This document shows, piece by piece, positions 1 to 6,574 of a stretch of 14,929 nucleotides of DNA. A program made the position numbers and the translations under genes. The DNA comes from an uncultured Hungatella sp. (GTDB lineage Bacteria > Bacillota > Clostridia > Lachnospirales > Lachnospiraceae). The DNA is taken from positions 1 through 14,929 of the forward strand of contig CAJUFP010000110.1 in the NCBI GenBank assembly GCA_910585645.1. Reading direction: 5' to 3'. Position 1 is the first letter of the stretch; the number at the start of each line of letters is the position of its first letter. The notes under the pieces are model-generated. The model was not told where the DNA came from, ran no database searches, and saw nothing but the letters and a program-made list of their open reading frames with translations.

Positions 1-156
1 TGGCATATCTGAACCCGGACAGGACATCTCTCCTTCTCTGACTGGCCCCACGACCCCCTCGCCCTATTGCTCACTCAACAATACACCAATTTCATAATTT
101 CCCCATTCCATTCAGCCCCCTGCATCTCACACACCAGCCTCAGGCTCTTCCCCCCT

Positions 157-1137
157 TCACTCCCCAGCCATATGACAAGCCACCTTTCGTTCTCCCACAT
201 CTCTCAGCTCCGGCTCTCTCTGTCCGCACACCTCCTTCGCATAGGGACAGCGGGTGCGGAACCGGCAGCCGGAAGGCGGGTTCACCGCGCTGGGGATCTC
301 GCCTGTAAGGATCTCCTTTTGCCCCTGTCTCTTCTCCGGGTCCATACTTGGCACTGCCCGGAGCAAAAACCTGGTGTAGGGGTGCAGAGGATCCCCATAG
401 ATCTCCTCCGTCTTTCCGATCTCGCACACCTTTCCCAGAAACATGACGCAGATCCGGTCAGAAATATAATGCACCACCCCCAGGTCGTGGGAGATAAACA
501 GGTAGGTCAGCTTAAACTGCTCCTGCAGATCTTTCAGAAGATTTAAGATCTGGGACTGGATGGACACATCCAGAGCCGACACCGGCTCGTCGCACACCAT
601 AAGCCTTGGATTCAATGCCAATGCCCTGGCAATGCCGATCCGCTGCCTCTGGCCGCCGCTAAACTGATGGGGATACCGGCTGGCCAGCTCCGGCCGGATG
701 CCCACCATGCCCATCAGCTCTCCCACCCGTTTCTCCCGCTCCTCCCTACTCTTACAAACCCTGTGGGTCACCAGAGGCTCCTCGATAATGCGCCGAACCT
801 TCATCCTGGGATCCAAACTGGCATAAGGGTCCTGGAAGATCATCTGGATCTTCTGGTATACCTGCCCCATCTCCCTGTCCGAATACTCCGTAATATCCTG
901 GCCCTCAAAGAGGATCTGGCCTTTCGTAGGCTCGATCAGCCGGGTCACCATCCGCCCCAGGGTGCTTTTCCCGCATCCGGACTCCCCCACAAGGCTTAAG
1001 GTCTCCCCGGCAAAGATCTGGAGATCCACGCCGCTGACCGCGTGAACCACCTGCTTTCCACGGATGCCGAAACTATTTTTCAGCGGATACTCCTTGGTCA
1101 GGTTTCGGGTTTCCAAAAGGATCTCTCGTTCGCTCAT
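157..1137 (-). CDS. dppF: Peptide-type ABC importer, second ATP-binding subunit (DppF/OppF family)
   Basis: This 326-residue cytoplasmic ATPase would power import of oligopeptides, dipeptides or a related solute with its partner ATPase. Visible motifs are Walker A GESGCGKST (51-59), Q-loop Gln102, signature FSGGQRQRI (159-167), Walker B ending DEP (183-185) and the switch His217. The C-terminal oligopeptide/dipeptide extension is present (HPYT at 252-255) with Cys291, Cys297, Cys304 and Cys321, a cysteine set usual for this subfamily. The start codon overlaps the stop of the upstream ATPase in an ATGA junction, so the two are translationally coupled. It is the last gene of the importer operon. 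No convincing terminator is visible in the 156 bases beyond it; an ATG at 27-25 with a nearby GGAG could begin another minus-strand gene outside the window. The family is certain. The substrate cannot be read from the ATPase, and nickel or other peptide-like solutes remain possible. Confidence 0.95.
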   Translation of the reverse strand: MSEREILLETRNLTKEYPLKNSFGIRGKQVVHAVSGVDLQIFAGETLSLVGESGCGKSTLGRMVTRLIEPTKGQILFEGQDITEYSDREMGQVYQKIQMIFQDPYASLDPRMKVRRIIEEPLVTHRVCKSREEREKRVGELMGMVGIRPELASRYPHQFSGGQRQRIGIARALALNPRLMVCDEPVSALDVSIQSQILNLLKDLQEQFKLTYLFISHDLGVVHYISDRICVMFLGKVCEIGKTEEIYGDPLHPYTRFLLRAVPSMDPEKRQGQKEILTGEIPSAVNPPSGCRFRTRCPYAKEVCGQREPELRDVGERKVACHMAGE

Positions 1138-2123
1138 GGCCGCTTCTCCCCCTTCCCCTGTTCAAATAAAAAGCACCGCACAAAATGCCCCGGCGACGCC
1201 TCGTAGATCTGGGGCTCCTCCTCAAAGCATCTGGCCATGGAATACTGGCACCTTGGACAGAACCGGCACCCCTTTGGCAGATGGAGCATACTTGGCACCA
1301 TGCCCCTGATATTGTACAGCCGCTCCTTTGACTTCATGTCAGGCACTGAGCGCATAAGCCCGTCCGTGTAGGGGTGGCACACATGTTTAAAGATCTCCCG
1401 GACCGTCCCGCTCTCCATAACCTTTCCCGCGTACATCACGTACAGCCTGGTGCAGAACTGGGCCACCACCCCCAGATTGTGGGTGATCATCATCACCGCT
1501 GTCCCCTTGTCCTCCTGCAGATCCTTCATCAGATGGAGGATCTGGGCCTCAATGGTCACGTCCAGGGCCGTGGTGGGCTCATCCGCGATCAAAAGGCCGG
1601 GGTCGCACACCATGGCCATGGCGATCATCACCCTCTGGCGCAGGCCGCCGGACAGCTGATGGGGATACTCCCCGTACCGCTTTGGCGCGTCCGGAATTCC
1701 CACCAGCTGAAACATCTGGATGACCCGCTCCTTTGCCTGGGAACGGCTCATGCCCTTATTGTGGACCAAAAGCGCCTCCCTCACCTGCCTCCCCACGGTG
1801 ATCACCGGGTTTAAGCTTGTCATAGGCTCCTGAAAGATCATGGAAATGCGGTTCCCCATCAATCTCCTCCTGTCTTTTGCCGCCATAGCCAGAAGCTCCT
1901 GCCCGTCAAACACGATGCTGCCGCCGTCCACCTTGCCCGGCTTCTTCAAAAGCCCCATCAGCGACATGGCGGTCATGCTCTTGCCGCATCCCGACTCGCC
2001 TACGATCCCCACGCTCTCACCGGCCTCAATCTCTATGCTGACCCCGTCAACCGCCCGCACCAGCCCGTCCCTGGTGTAGAACGTGGTGCGAAGGTCCTGG
2101 ATCTGTAACAATGCGTCTCCCAT
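1134..2123 (-). CDS. dppD: Peptide-type ABC importer, first ATP-binding subunit (DppD/OppD family)
   Basis: This 329-residue ATPase pairs with the DppF-like subunit to form the nucleotide-binding dimer under the two permeases. It has Walker A GESGCGKS (42-49), signature LSGGLRQR (157-164), Walker B LLIADEP (177-183) and switch His215. The C-terminal oligopeptide/dipeptide extension contains HPYTDG near 250-255 and a cysteine cluster (286, 289, 292, 299, 317). The start at 2123 is preceded by a modest AAAGGA site about 11 bases upstream. The stop overlaps the next start by four bases. Unusually, it is separated from the upstream permease gene by 369 bases of tandemly repeated non-coding DNA, although these two genes are normally nearly contiguous in such operons. 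Family assignment is secure; the exact substrate is unknown. Confidence 0.95.
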   Translation of the reverse strand: MGDALLQIQDLRTTFYTRDGLVRAVDGVSIEIEAGESVGIVGESGCGKSMTAMSLMGLLKKPGKVDGGSIVFDGQELLAMAAKDRRRLMGNRISMIFQEPMTSLNPVITVGRQVREALLVHNKGMSRSQAKERVIQMFQLVGIPDAPKRYGEYPHQLSGGLRQRVMIAMAMVCDPGLLIADEPTTALDVTIEAQILHLMKDLQEDKGTAVMMITHNLGVVAQFCTRLYVMYAGKVMESGTVREIFKHVCHPYTDGLMRSVPDMKSKERLYNIRGMVPSMLHLPKGCRFCPRCQYSMARCFEEEPQIYEASPGHFVRCFLFEQGKGEKRP

Positions 2124-2180
2124 GGTATCCGTTTTCCTTTCCCTGACTTTCCCTGTCCCCTGCCAAGCCGCCGCCCACTA

Positions 2181-2346
2181 TGCCGTCCCGGCAGCCCCAA
2201 AACCTGGCATTTCATTCCGTCCTGACCGTCACATTCCCCTGTCCGCCCCTCTTTACCTGCCTATCCTGTCTTCCCAGCCCTAAAACCTGACCTTTCATTC
2301 CTTCCCGACCGTCACATTCCCCTGTCCGCCCTTTTATCTGCCTTCC
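2181..2346. repeat. Two tandem copies of an 83-bp degenerate unit
   Basis: Two adjacent units (about 2181-2263 and 2264-2346) align with only a few substitutions and small indels. Shared landmarks are AAAACCTG at 2199-2206 and 2282-2289, TTTCATTCC just after it, and a common core GACCGTCACATTCCCCTGTC (2224-2243 and 2307-2326). There is no plausible reading frame. The minus strand, which is the transcript, is purine-rich. It lies in the 369-base spacer between the second permease and the first ATPase gene, so it should be transcribed as part of the operon mRNA. Confidence 0.8.
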
Positions 2347-2360
2347 ATAGGCTTTCGCTA

Positions 2361-2480
2361 TATACCGTCAAGCGCCGCTGCCCTCCCCTCAACTTCACCG
2401 CATATCGACAGGCAGCGCTGCCTGCCTCACCTTTTCACCGCACACCGACAGCGCCGCCTGCCTTCCACCCGTCTTCCTCC
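2361..2480. repeat. Three tandem copies of a 40-bp degenerate unit
   Basis: Units at 2361-2400, 2401-2440 and 2441-2480 share the pattern TA/CC-CG(A/T)CA, then a GCGC(C/T)GC core followed by CTGCC. The first two also end in TTCACCG. The middle unit has expanded into a perfect 16-bp palindrome, CAGGCAGCGCTGCCTG (2409-2424). The block lies directly between the 83-bp repeats and the stop codon of the permease gene (2493). It appears non-coding and adds to an unusually long, repeat-built intra-operon spacer. Confidence 0.65.
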
Positions 2481-2492
2481 CACATCTCCTGC

Positions 2493-3464
2493 CTACCTCC
2501 CATGGGGATCCATCACATCCCTCAGCCCGTCCCCCAAAAAGTTCAGGGCCAGCACCATGATCAGGATGGCCAGGCTTGGGAAAATCAGCATCCAAGGGCT
2601 TGACTGGGCAAATGTTCTGGCCTGGGACACCATAAGCCCCCAGCTGGAATCTGGCGGCTGGGTCCCCACTCCCAGAAAGCTTAAATTGGCCTCCGACAGA
2701 ATGGCGTCGGGAATGTTCAGGGTAAACAAAACGATCAGAGACGGCAGACAGTTGGGTAAAATGTGCCGAAACATGATGGTCCATTTTCCCACGCCCATGC
2801 CTTTTGCCGCCTCCACAAACTCCTTCTCCCGGATGGACAAGGTCTGGGACCGGACCACCCTGGCTGTCTTCGCCCACCCGATCATGGACAGGGCGATAAA
2901 GATATTGGTGGTAGTGGCTCCTAACGTATACATCACCACCATGGCCAGCACAATAGAGGGAAACGCCAGCACAATGTCAGCCAGGCGCATAATCACCGCC
3001 TCCAGCTGCCGTATGTAACCGGAAACCATGCCCAGGACAATGCCGATGGCCATGGAAATGGCAGTGGGGATCACCCCCACCAGAAGGGACACCCGCCCTC
3101 CGTAGAGGATCCGGGTAAAAATATCCCGCCCCAGCTCATCCGTGCCGCACCAGTGGGCAGCCGACGGCGGAAGAAGCCGCTCCATCAGATTCACCCCGTT
3201 TGGATCGTAGACCGTCAGCTTATCCGCGAAAATAATGGCAAAAGCCATAACAGCCAGCACCAGCCCGCTGACAGCCGCCGCCTTGTTCTCCCTGCACATA
3301 TGTAACAGCTTTGTCCTTATGGTGTCCGGCTTTGGCAGATACAAAAGCTCCTCCTCCTCTATCTGCCAGACGGCCTCCATCCGCTCCTGGGGAGAAAACT
3401 GCTCCTTCACGCCGTCCACAGCCGCCCTTGCCGCTAAAGACGCGGCCTGCTCAAATGAAGCCAT
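2493..3464 (-). CDS. dppC: Peptide-type ABC importer, second permease subunit (DppC/OppC family)
   Basis: This 323-residue inner-membrane permease forms the translocation pore with the DppB-like subunit. The N-terminal ~60 residues are cytoplasmic and acidic. They are followed by a membrane segment near 62-80, the family signature CGTDELGRDIFTR (106-118), further hydrophobic segments, and the EAA coupling loop around 214-242 (EFVEAAKGMGVG then HILPN) that contacts the ATPases. I place the start at 3464 rather than an in-frame ATG at 3500. A strong GGAGGGAGG lies 8 bases before 3464, and this start falls one base after the stop of the upstream gene; the 3500 start would overlap that gene by 35 bases with no comparable site. 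Good agreement with the family through the C-terminal GDGLRD(V)MDP motif (311-320). Confidence 0.94.
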   Translation of the reverse strand: MASFEQAASLAARAAVDGVKEQFSPQERMEAVWQIEEEELLYLPKPDTIRTKLLHMCRENKAAAVSGLVLAVMAFAIIFADKLTVYDPNGVNLMERLLPPSAAHWCGTDELGRDIFTRILYGGRVSLLVGVIPTAISMAIGIVLGMVSGYIRQLEAVIMRLADIVLAFPSIVLAMVVMYTLGATTTNIFIALSMIGWAKTARVVRSQTLSIREKEFVEAAKGMGVGKWTIMFRHILPNCLPSLIVLFTLNIPDAILSEANLSFLGVGTQPPDSSWGLMVSQARTFAQSSPWMLIFPSLAILIMVLALNFLGDGLRDVMDPHGR

Positions 3465-3465
3465 G

Positions 3466-4386
3466 CTATTTTCCTCCCTCCACGCGAATTCTCGGGTCAA
3501 CCACCGAGTACAAAAGGTCAGCAGCCAGATTCCCCCCGATGATCACCACTGTGGTAAAGATCACCGTGCCCTGCAAAAGAGGCATATCCCGGCTGTTGAT
3601 GGCGTCCACTGCCAGACGCCCCACCCCCGGTATGCTGAACAGAGTCTCCGTGATCACCGCTCCTGACAGCAGGCTGGAAACCTGGATGGCCATCATGGTG
3701 ATCACCGGGAGAAGGGAATTCTTCAGGGCGTGGCCCAAAATCACTGACACAGGAGCCAGCCCCTTGGCCCTGGCCGTGCGGATGTAGTCGTCCTCCAGAA
3801 CCTCCAGAAGGCTGGACCTGGTAAGCCTGGCAATGGTCCCCGCCGCGTTCCACCCCAGCACCACCGCCGGCAGGATCAGATGCTTTGGGGAAGAAAACCC
3901 GGACACAGGCAGAATCCCATTGAACACGTTCTGTAAAATCATCCCCACGGAAAATGCCGGTATGGACACGCCGCACAGGGCGAACCCCATAAACAGATGA
4001 TCCGCCAGAGAATTTTTCCTGATGGCGGAGACGATTCCCGCCGGGATCCCGATGACCCAGGACAGGACAGCCGCCGTCACGGCCAGCATCAGCGTCTTTG
4101 GAAACGCGTTGGCGATCAGGGAGGACACACTGCGGGACAGCTTGTAGGATGTGCCGAAATCCCCGTGGAGCGCGTCCCACAGATACCACCCAAACCGCGC
4201 GTACCACGGATCGTTCAAGTGCATGGACTCGCTTAACCGCTCGATCACATCCACCTTCACCTTCTCCCCCATCATCACGGTCAGGGGATCCCCAGGCACC
4301 ACGCTGAGCATCACAAAGATCAGAAAGACCACGCCAATGAGCACAGGGATGGTGACCGCTATCCGCTTGGTTATATACTTTAACAT
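3466..4386 (-). CDS. dppB: Peptide-type ABC importer, first permease subunit (DppB/OppB family)
   Basis: This 306-residue integral membrane protein is one half of the importer pore. It begins with the typical N-terminal membrane segment ending in VVPGDP (29-34), followed by a periplasm-equivalent loop, membrane segments near 98-122, 132-155, 228-250 and 275-296, and the EAA loop starting YIRTARAKGL (201-210). The C-terminus carries the family ending VDPRIRVEGGK. The start is supported by GAGGGG 8 bases upstream. It follows the binding-protein gene after a 153-base gap containing two hairpins, and its stop lies one base before the next permease start. Confidence 0.95.
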   Translation of the reverse strand: MLKYITKRIAVTIPVLIGVVFLIFVMLSVVPGDPLTVMMGEKVKVDVIERLSESMHLNDPWYARFGWYLWDALHGDFGTSYKLSRSVSSLIANAFPKTLMLAVTAAVLSWVIGIPAGIVSAIRKNSLADHLFMGFALCGVSIPAFSVGMILQNVFNGILPVSGFSSPKHLILPAVVLGWNAAGTIARLTRSSLLEVLEDDYIRTARAKGLAPVSVILGHALKNSLLPVITMMAIQVSSLLSGAVITETLFSIPGVGRLAVDAINSRDMPLLQGTVIFTTVVIIGGNLAADLLYSVVDPRIRVEGGK

Positions 4387-4445
4387 CTGAAATTCCCCTC
4401 TTTACTGAATATAGATAACGCCATACGTTTCCTTATTGTACCACA

Positions 4446-4478
4446 ACAGGCGGCCAAGGTAAAGACCAAGCCGCCTGT
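4446..4478 (-). other. Intra-operon hairpin between binding-protein and permease genes
   Basis: ACAGGCGGC (4446-4454) pairs perfectly with GCCGCCTGT (4470-4478), and GGT/ACC extends the structure inside the loop. Neither strand has a U-tract after the stem, so I read it as an mRNA-stabilising or processing/partial termination hairpin rather than a full terminator. A weak promoter-like pair (TTTACC, 17 bases, TACAAT on the minus strand) overlaps it, but I do not rely on that. Confidence 0.45.
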
Positions 4479-4502
4479 CATTTCCGCCGATAGGTATCCC
4501 TA

Positions 4503-4535
4503 GTTACTATTCACAGCCACACCGTGAATAGTAAC
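4503..4535. repeat. 33-bp palindromic repeat, copy 1 (downstream of the binding-protein gene)
   Basis: GTTACTATTCAC (4503-4514) and GTGAATAGTAAC (4524-4535) form a perfect 12-bp stem around the 9-base loop AGCCACACC. It starts 5 bases beyond the binding-protein stop codon. An identical 33-base sequence, loop included and in the same orientation, occurs at 6498-6530 on the other side of the same gene. Identity in the loop as well as the stem points to a dispersed repeat element rather than an independently evolved terminator. No U-tract follows on either strand. Confidence 0.85.
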
Positions 4536-4539
4536 ATCC

Positions 4540-6237
4540 CTACTTTTCCAGGGAGACCGTATAATAGGAAACATCCGTCCACCCGTTCCACGCCACATGG
4601 AAATCCTTCACCCAGTCCTGAACCACCACAATATGATCCATCTGGAACAGAGGCAGCACCGCGGCGTCATCCTGAACCACCGCTGTGTCGATCTTCTGAT
4701 ACAGGGCCATCCGCTCATCCTCGTCCACCATAGCCCTGGCGTCCTCCAGCCACTGGTACACATCTGTGTTCTTGTGGTTGTTGGAGCGGATCTTGGCGTT
4801 CCTCTCTGTAAAGAAGGTGTAAAGGAAATTATCCGGGTCGTTGAAATCCGCTTTCCAGGAAGCCCTTGTCATGCCAAGCCTTCCCTCCTTCCGCTCCGCG
4901 AAATAAGCCGCATCGTCCATCTGTTTGATGGTCACGGTAATGCCCACCTGGCTCAACATGGACTGAACCACCTGGTTGATGGCCAGGGCGTCCGGATTAT
5001 CCGTCTGCTGGCAGATCTCCAGCTCACAGCCGTCCCCGTATCCTGCCTCCGCCAGAAGGGCCTTGGCTCCCTCCGGGTCATAGGGGATCTCCTGGGTGTC
5101 ATAAGCCCCCAGCACCCCGTCCGGAAGCATGGAATTCACCAGATGGCCGGCTCCGCTGTACATCTGATCCAGAATAGTCTGACGGTCAATGGCCATGGAG
5201 ATGGCCTTTCTCACCCGCACATCATCCGTGGGCTTCATATCCTGGTTAAAGACGTAGAAATAACTTCCCGCCTCAGGACCTGTCACCAGATTATCCTTGT
5301 AGGCGTCATTTTCCAGGAAATAGCCCAGCTGGGAGGAGGAACTGCTCAGATCCACAATATCCAGCTCCCCGTTCTCGTACATCAGCTTCTGGGTATTCTC
5401 GTCCGGAACCTGGATCACCTCAATGCCGTCCAGCTTCGGCGCGCCCTTAAAATAATCGTCGTTGCGCACCATGGTCAGCTTGTCATTGAGCACCCAGTCC
5501 GACATCTTAAACGGGCCGGTCCCCACAGTCGCCTGGGGATCGATCCCAAACTGATCCCCCGCCGCCTCCGTGGCCTTCCGGTTGTAGATGGAGCAGGCCG
5601 GCGTGGCCAGATTGGCTAAAAACGGCCCGAAAGGCGCCTCCAGAGTCAGCTCCACCGTGTTCTCATCCAGAGCCACGGCTCCCTCCACCATATCGGCCTG
5701 GCCGTCCAGCCTGGCCTTGGCGCCCTTGATCATGCTGAAGGCGTCCGTGTTCCTGGCCCCTGTATCCGGGTCCATCATGCGGTCAATGGTGTACACCACA
5801 TCGTCCGCTGTCAGCTTCTCCCCGTTGTGGAACGTCACGTCGCCCCGAAGATGGAAAGTGTACACCAGCCCGTCGTCGCTGACCGTCCAGCTCTCTGCCA
5901 GGCTTGGCACGATCTGGGCCACCCCGTCCACCACCTCGCACTCCACCAGGCGGTCGTAAATATTTAAGGGAACCACATAAAACTCCGTGTCCTTCTGCGT
6001 ATCCACAGTAGGAAATTCGCGTTTTGCGGGAATGTGGAGCATATTGTTCCCGGGCGCTGTCTGGCTTACAGCCTCCGTCCCGCCTGTGCTCTCCCGGGAC
6101 GCCTGGGTATCGCCGGAACCCTCCCCGGCAGTTACGGCCGCCGTGGTCTGGCTCTCCTCCTCAAACGCCGAGCCGCACCCGCTTAAACTGCCCATAACCA
6201 TGGCTCCTGCCAGCAGCAAAGATACATATTTTCTCAT
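4540..6237 (-). CDS. dppA: Peptide-type ABC importer, substrate-binding lipoprotein (SBP family 5)
   Basis: This 565-residue extracytoplasmic solute-binding protein captures the substrate and delivers it to the permeases. The N-terminus is a lipoprotein signal: positive MRKY, hydrophobic stretch, then lipobox LSGC with the lipidated Cys21. A Ser/Thr/Glu/Gly-rich linker follows to about residue 65. The family-5 domain runs from about 75 to 490, with recognisable blocks such as LAESWTVSDDG and VVYTIDRMMDPDTG. The start has AGGAGG upstream, with the purine-rich tract continuing toward ATG. It is the first gene of the importer operon, with its own promoter and a terminator-like leader. Family is certain; the peptide specificity is inferred from the complete five-gene set. 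Confidence 0.94.
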   Translation of the reverse strand: MRKYVSLLLAGAMVMGSLSGCGSAFEEESQTTAAVTAGEGSGDTQASRESTGGTEAVSQTAPGNNMLHIPAKREFPTVDTQKDTEFYVVPLNIYDRLVECEVVDGVAQIVPSLAESWTVSDDGLVYTFHLRGDVTFHNGEKLTADDVVYTIDRMMDPDTGARNTDAFSMIKGAKARLDGQADMVEGAVALDENTVELTLEAPFGPFLANLATPACSIYNRKATEAAGDQFGIDPQATVGTGPFKMSDWVLNDKLTMVRNDDYFKGAPKLDGIEVIQVPDENTQKLMYENGELDIVDLSSSSSQLGYFLENDAYKDNLVTGPEAGSYFYVFNQDMKPTDDVRVRKAISMAIDRQTILDQMYSGAGHLVNSMLPDGVLGAYDTQEIPYDPEGAKALLAEAGYGDGCELEICQQTDNPDALAINQVVQSMLSQVGITVTIKQMDDAAYFAERKEGRLGMTRASWKADFNDPDNFLYTFFTERNAKIRSNNHKNTDVYQWLEDARAMVDEDERMALYQKIDTAVVQDDAAVLPLFQMDHIVVVQDWVKDFHVAWNGWTDVSYYTVSLEK

Positions 6238-6257
6238 GATATCACTCTCTCCTCCTG

Positions 6258-6305
6258 TTAGATGTACAAAAAGGGCATTAGAAGTAACCTAATGCCCCTT
6301 TGCAT
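6258..6305 (-). other. Possible 15-codon Leu-rich leader ORF in the dppA leader
   Basis: An ATG at 6305 opens a 15-codon frame (M Q R G I R L L L M P F L Y I) ending in TAA at 6258. Three consecutive Leu codons (TTA CTT CTA) sit in the loop and 3' arm of the leader terminator. No ribosome site precedes it; with the predicted promoter the 5' untranslated stretch would be only a few bases, so translation would have to be near-leaderless. It may be chance. It is recorded because its position over the terminator would suit ribosome-controlled attenuation. Confidence 0.2.
6267..6297 (-). terminator. Intrinsic terminator/attenuator in the dppA leader
   Basis: On the minus strand GGGCATTAG (6297-6289) pairs perfectly with CTAATGCCC (6281-6273) across a 7-base loop. 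The stem is followed at once by five U residues (6272-6268). The U-tract ends 30 bases before the dppA ATG, leaving no room for a promoter between them, while a good promoter lies just upstream (6347-6319). The terminator therefore sits inside the dppA leader and must be read through or prevented from forming for the importer to be expressed. Confidence 0.75.
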
Positions 6306-6318
6306 TTATGTCAGTGAT

Positions 6319-6347
6319 ATTATAAAATGATTTGAGCAGGATTGCAA
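6319..6347 (-). promoter_or_regulatory. Predicted sigma-A promoter for the importer operon
   Basis: On the minus strand TTGCAA (-35, 6347-6342) is followed after exactly 17 bases by a perfect TATAAT (-10, 6324-6319). Transcription would start around 6312, giving a leader of about 75 bases that contains the terminator hairpin. Confidence 0.7.
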
Positions 6348-6386
6348 CTGTTTTTTCATTCTGAGCCTTGCAAAAGAACTTTCGTA

Positions 6387-6530
6387 GTTACTGTTCACGG
6401 CCTGGTTGTTCACCACGCTGAACAACCAGGAGGATGCACGTAATGGCCGGAATCTGGGCCGCCCCATCACCGCAGGTGATTCAAAATGGCGGCCCAGGTT
6501 ACTATTCACAGCCACACCGTGAATAGTAAC
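6387..6530. repeat. Composite palindromic element including copy 2 of the 33-bp repeat
   Basis: Four hairpins are packed end to end or nested. CCTGGTTGTTCA (6401-6412) pairs with TGAACAACCAGG (6419-6430). CTGGGCCGCC (6454-6463) pairs with GGCGGCCCAG (6488-6497) and encloses ATCACC/GGTGAT (6466-6471, 6475-6480). The 33-bp palindrome lies at 6498-6530. A variant half-site GTTACTGTTCAC (6387-6398) could also pair with 6519-6530 with a single wobble, closing the whole element. The 10-mer CTTTCGTAGT occurs at both edges (6379-6388 and 6531-6540), like a target duplication or repeat boundary. The element lies between the M32 peptidase stop and the dppA promoter. An 87-codon frame running through it reads palindromic DNA and is not a credible protein. 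Confidence 0.75.
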
Positions 6531-6544
6531 CTTTCGTAGTAACA

Positions 6545-6566
6545 GGGCAGACAGCCCTTTCTGCCC
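6545..6566 (-). other. Hairpin just downstream of the M32 peptidase gene
   Basis: GGGCAGA (6545-6551) pairs with TCTGCCC (6560-6566) around an 8-base loop, starting 9 bases past the peptidase stop codon. The minus strand continues CTGTTACT, so there is no real U-tract; it may be a weak terminator or a 3'-end protecting structure. Confidence 0.4.
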
Positions 6567-6574
6567 CACAGCCG

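Noticed and set aside
2409..2424. The 16-bp perfect palindrome as a regulator operator
   Set aside because: It sits inside a 40-bp tandem unit within an operon, away from any promoter-like sequence, so repeat drift is the simpler explanation.
2395..2877. A 160-codon minus-strand frame overlapping the end of dppC and the 40-bp repeats
   Set aside because: It overlaps a well-supported permease gene in another frame and ends in repeat DNA; no ribosome site and no family resemblance.
4597..5619. A 340-codon plus-strand frame opposite dppA
   Set aside because: It is the antisense shadow of a clear binding-protein gene, a common result of GC-rich codon usage; its His/Leu-rich composition is typical of such shadows.
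6306..6569. An 87-codon minus-strand frame between the M32 peptidase and dppA
   Set aside because: It reads through nested palindromes, lacks a ribosome site, and its sequence is explained by the repeat element and the dppA promoter region.
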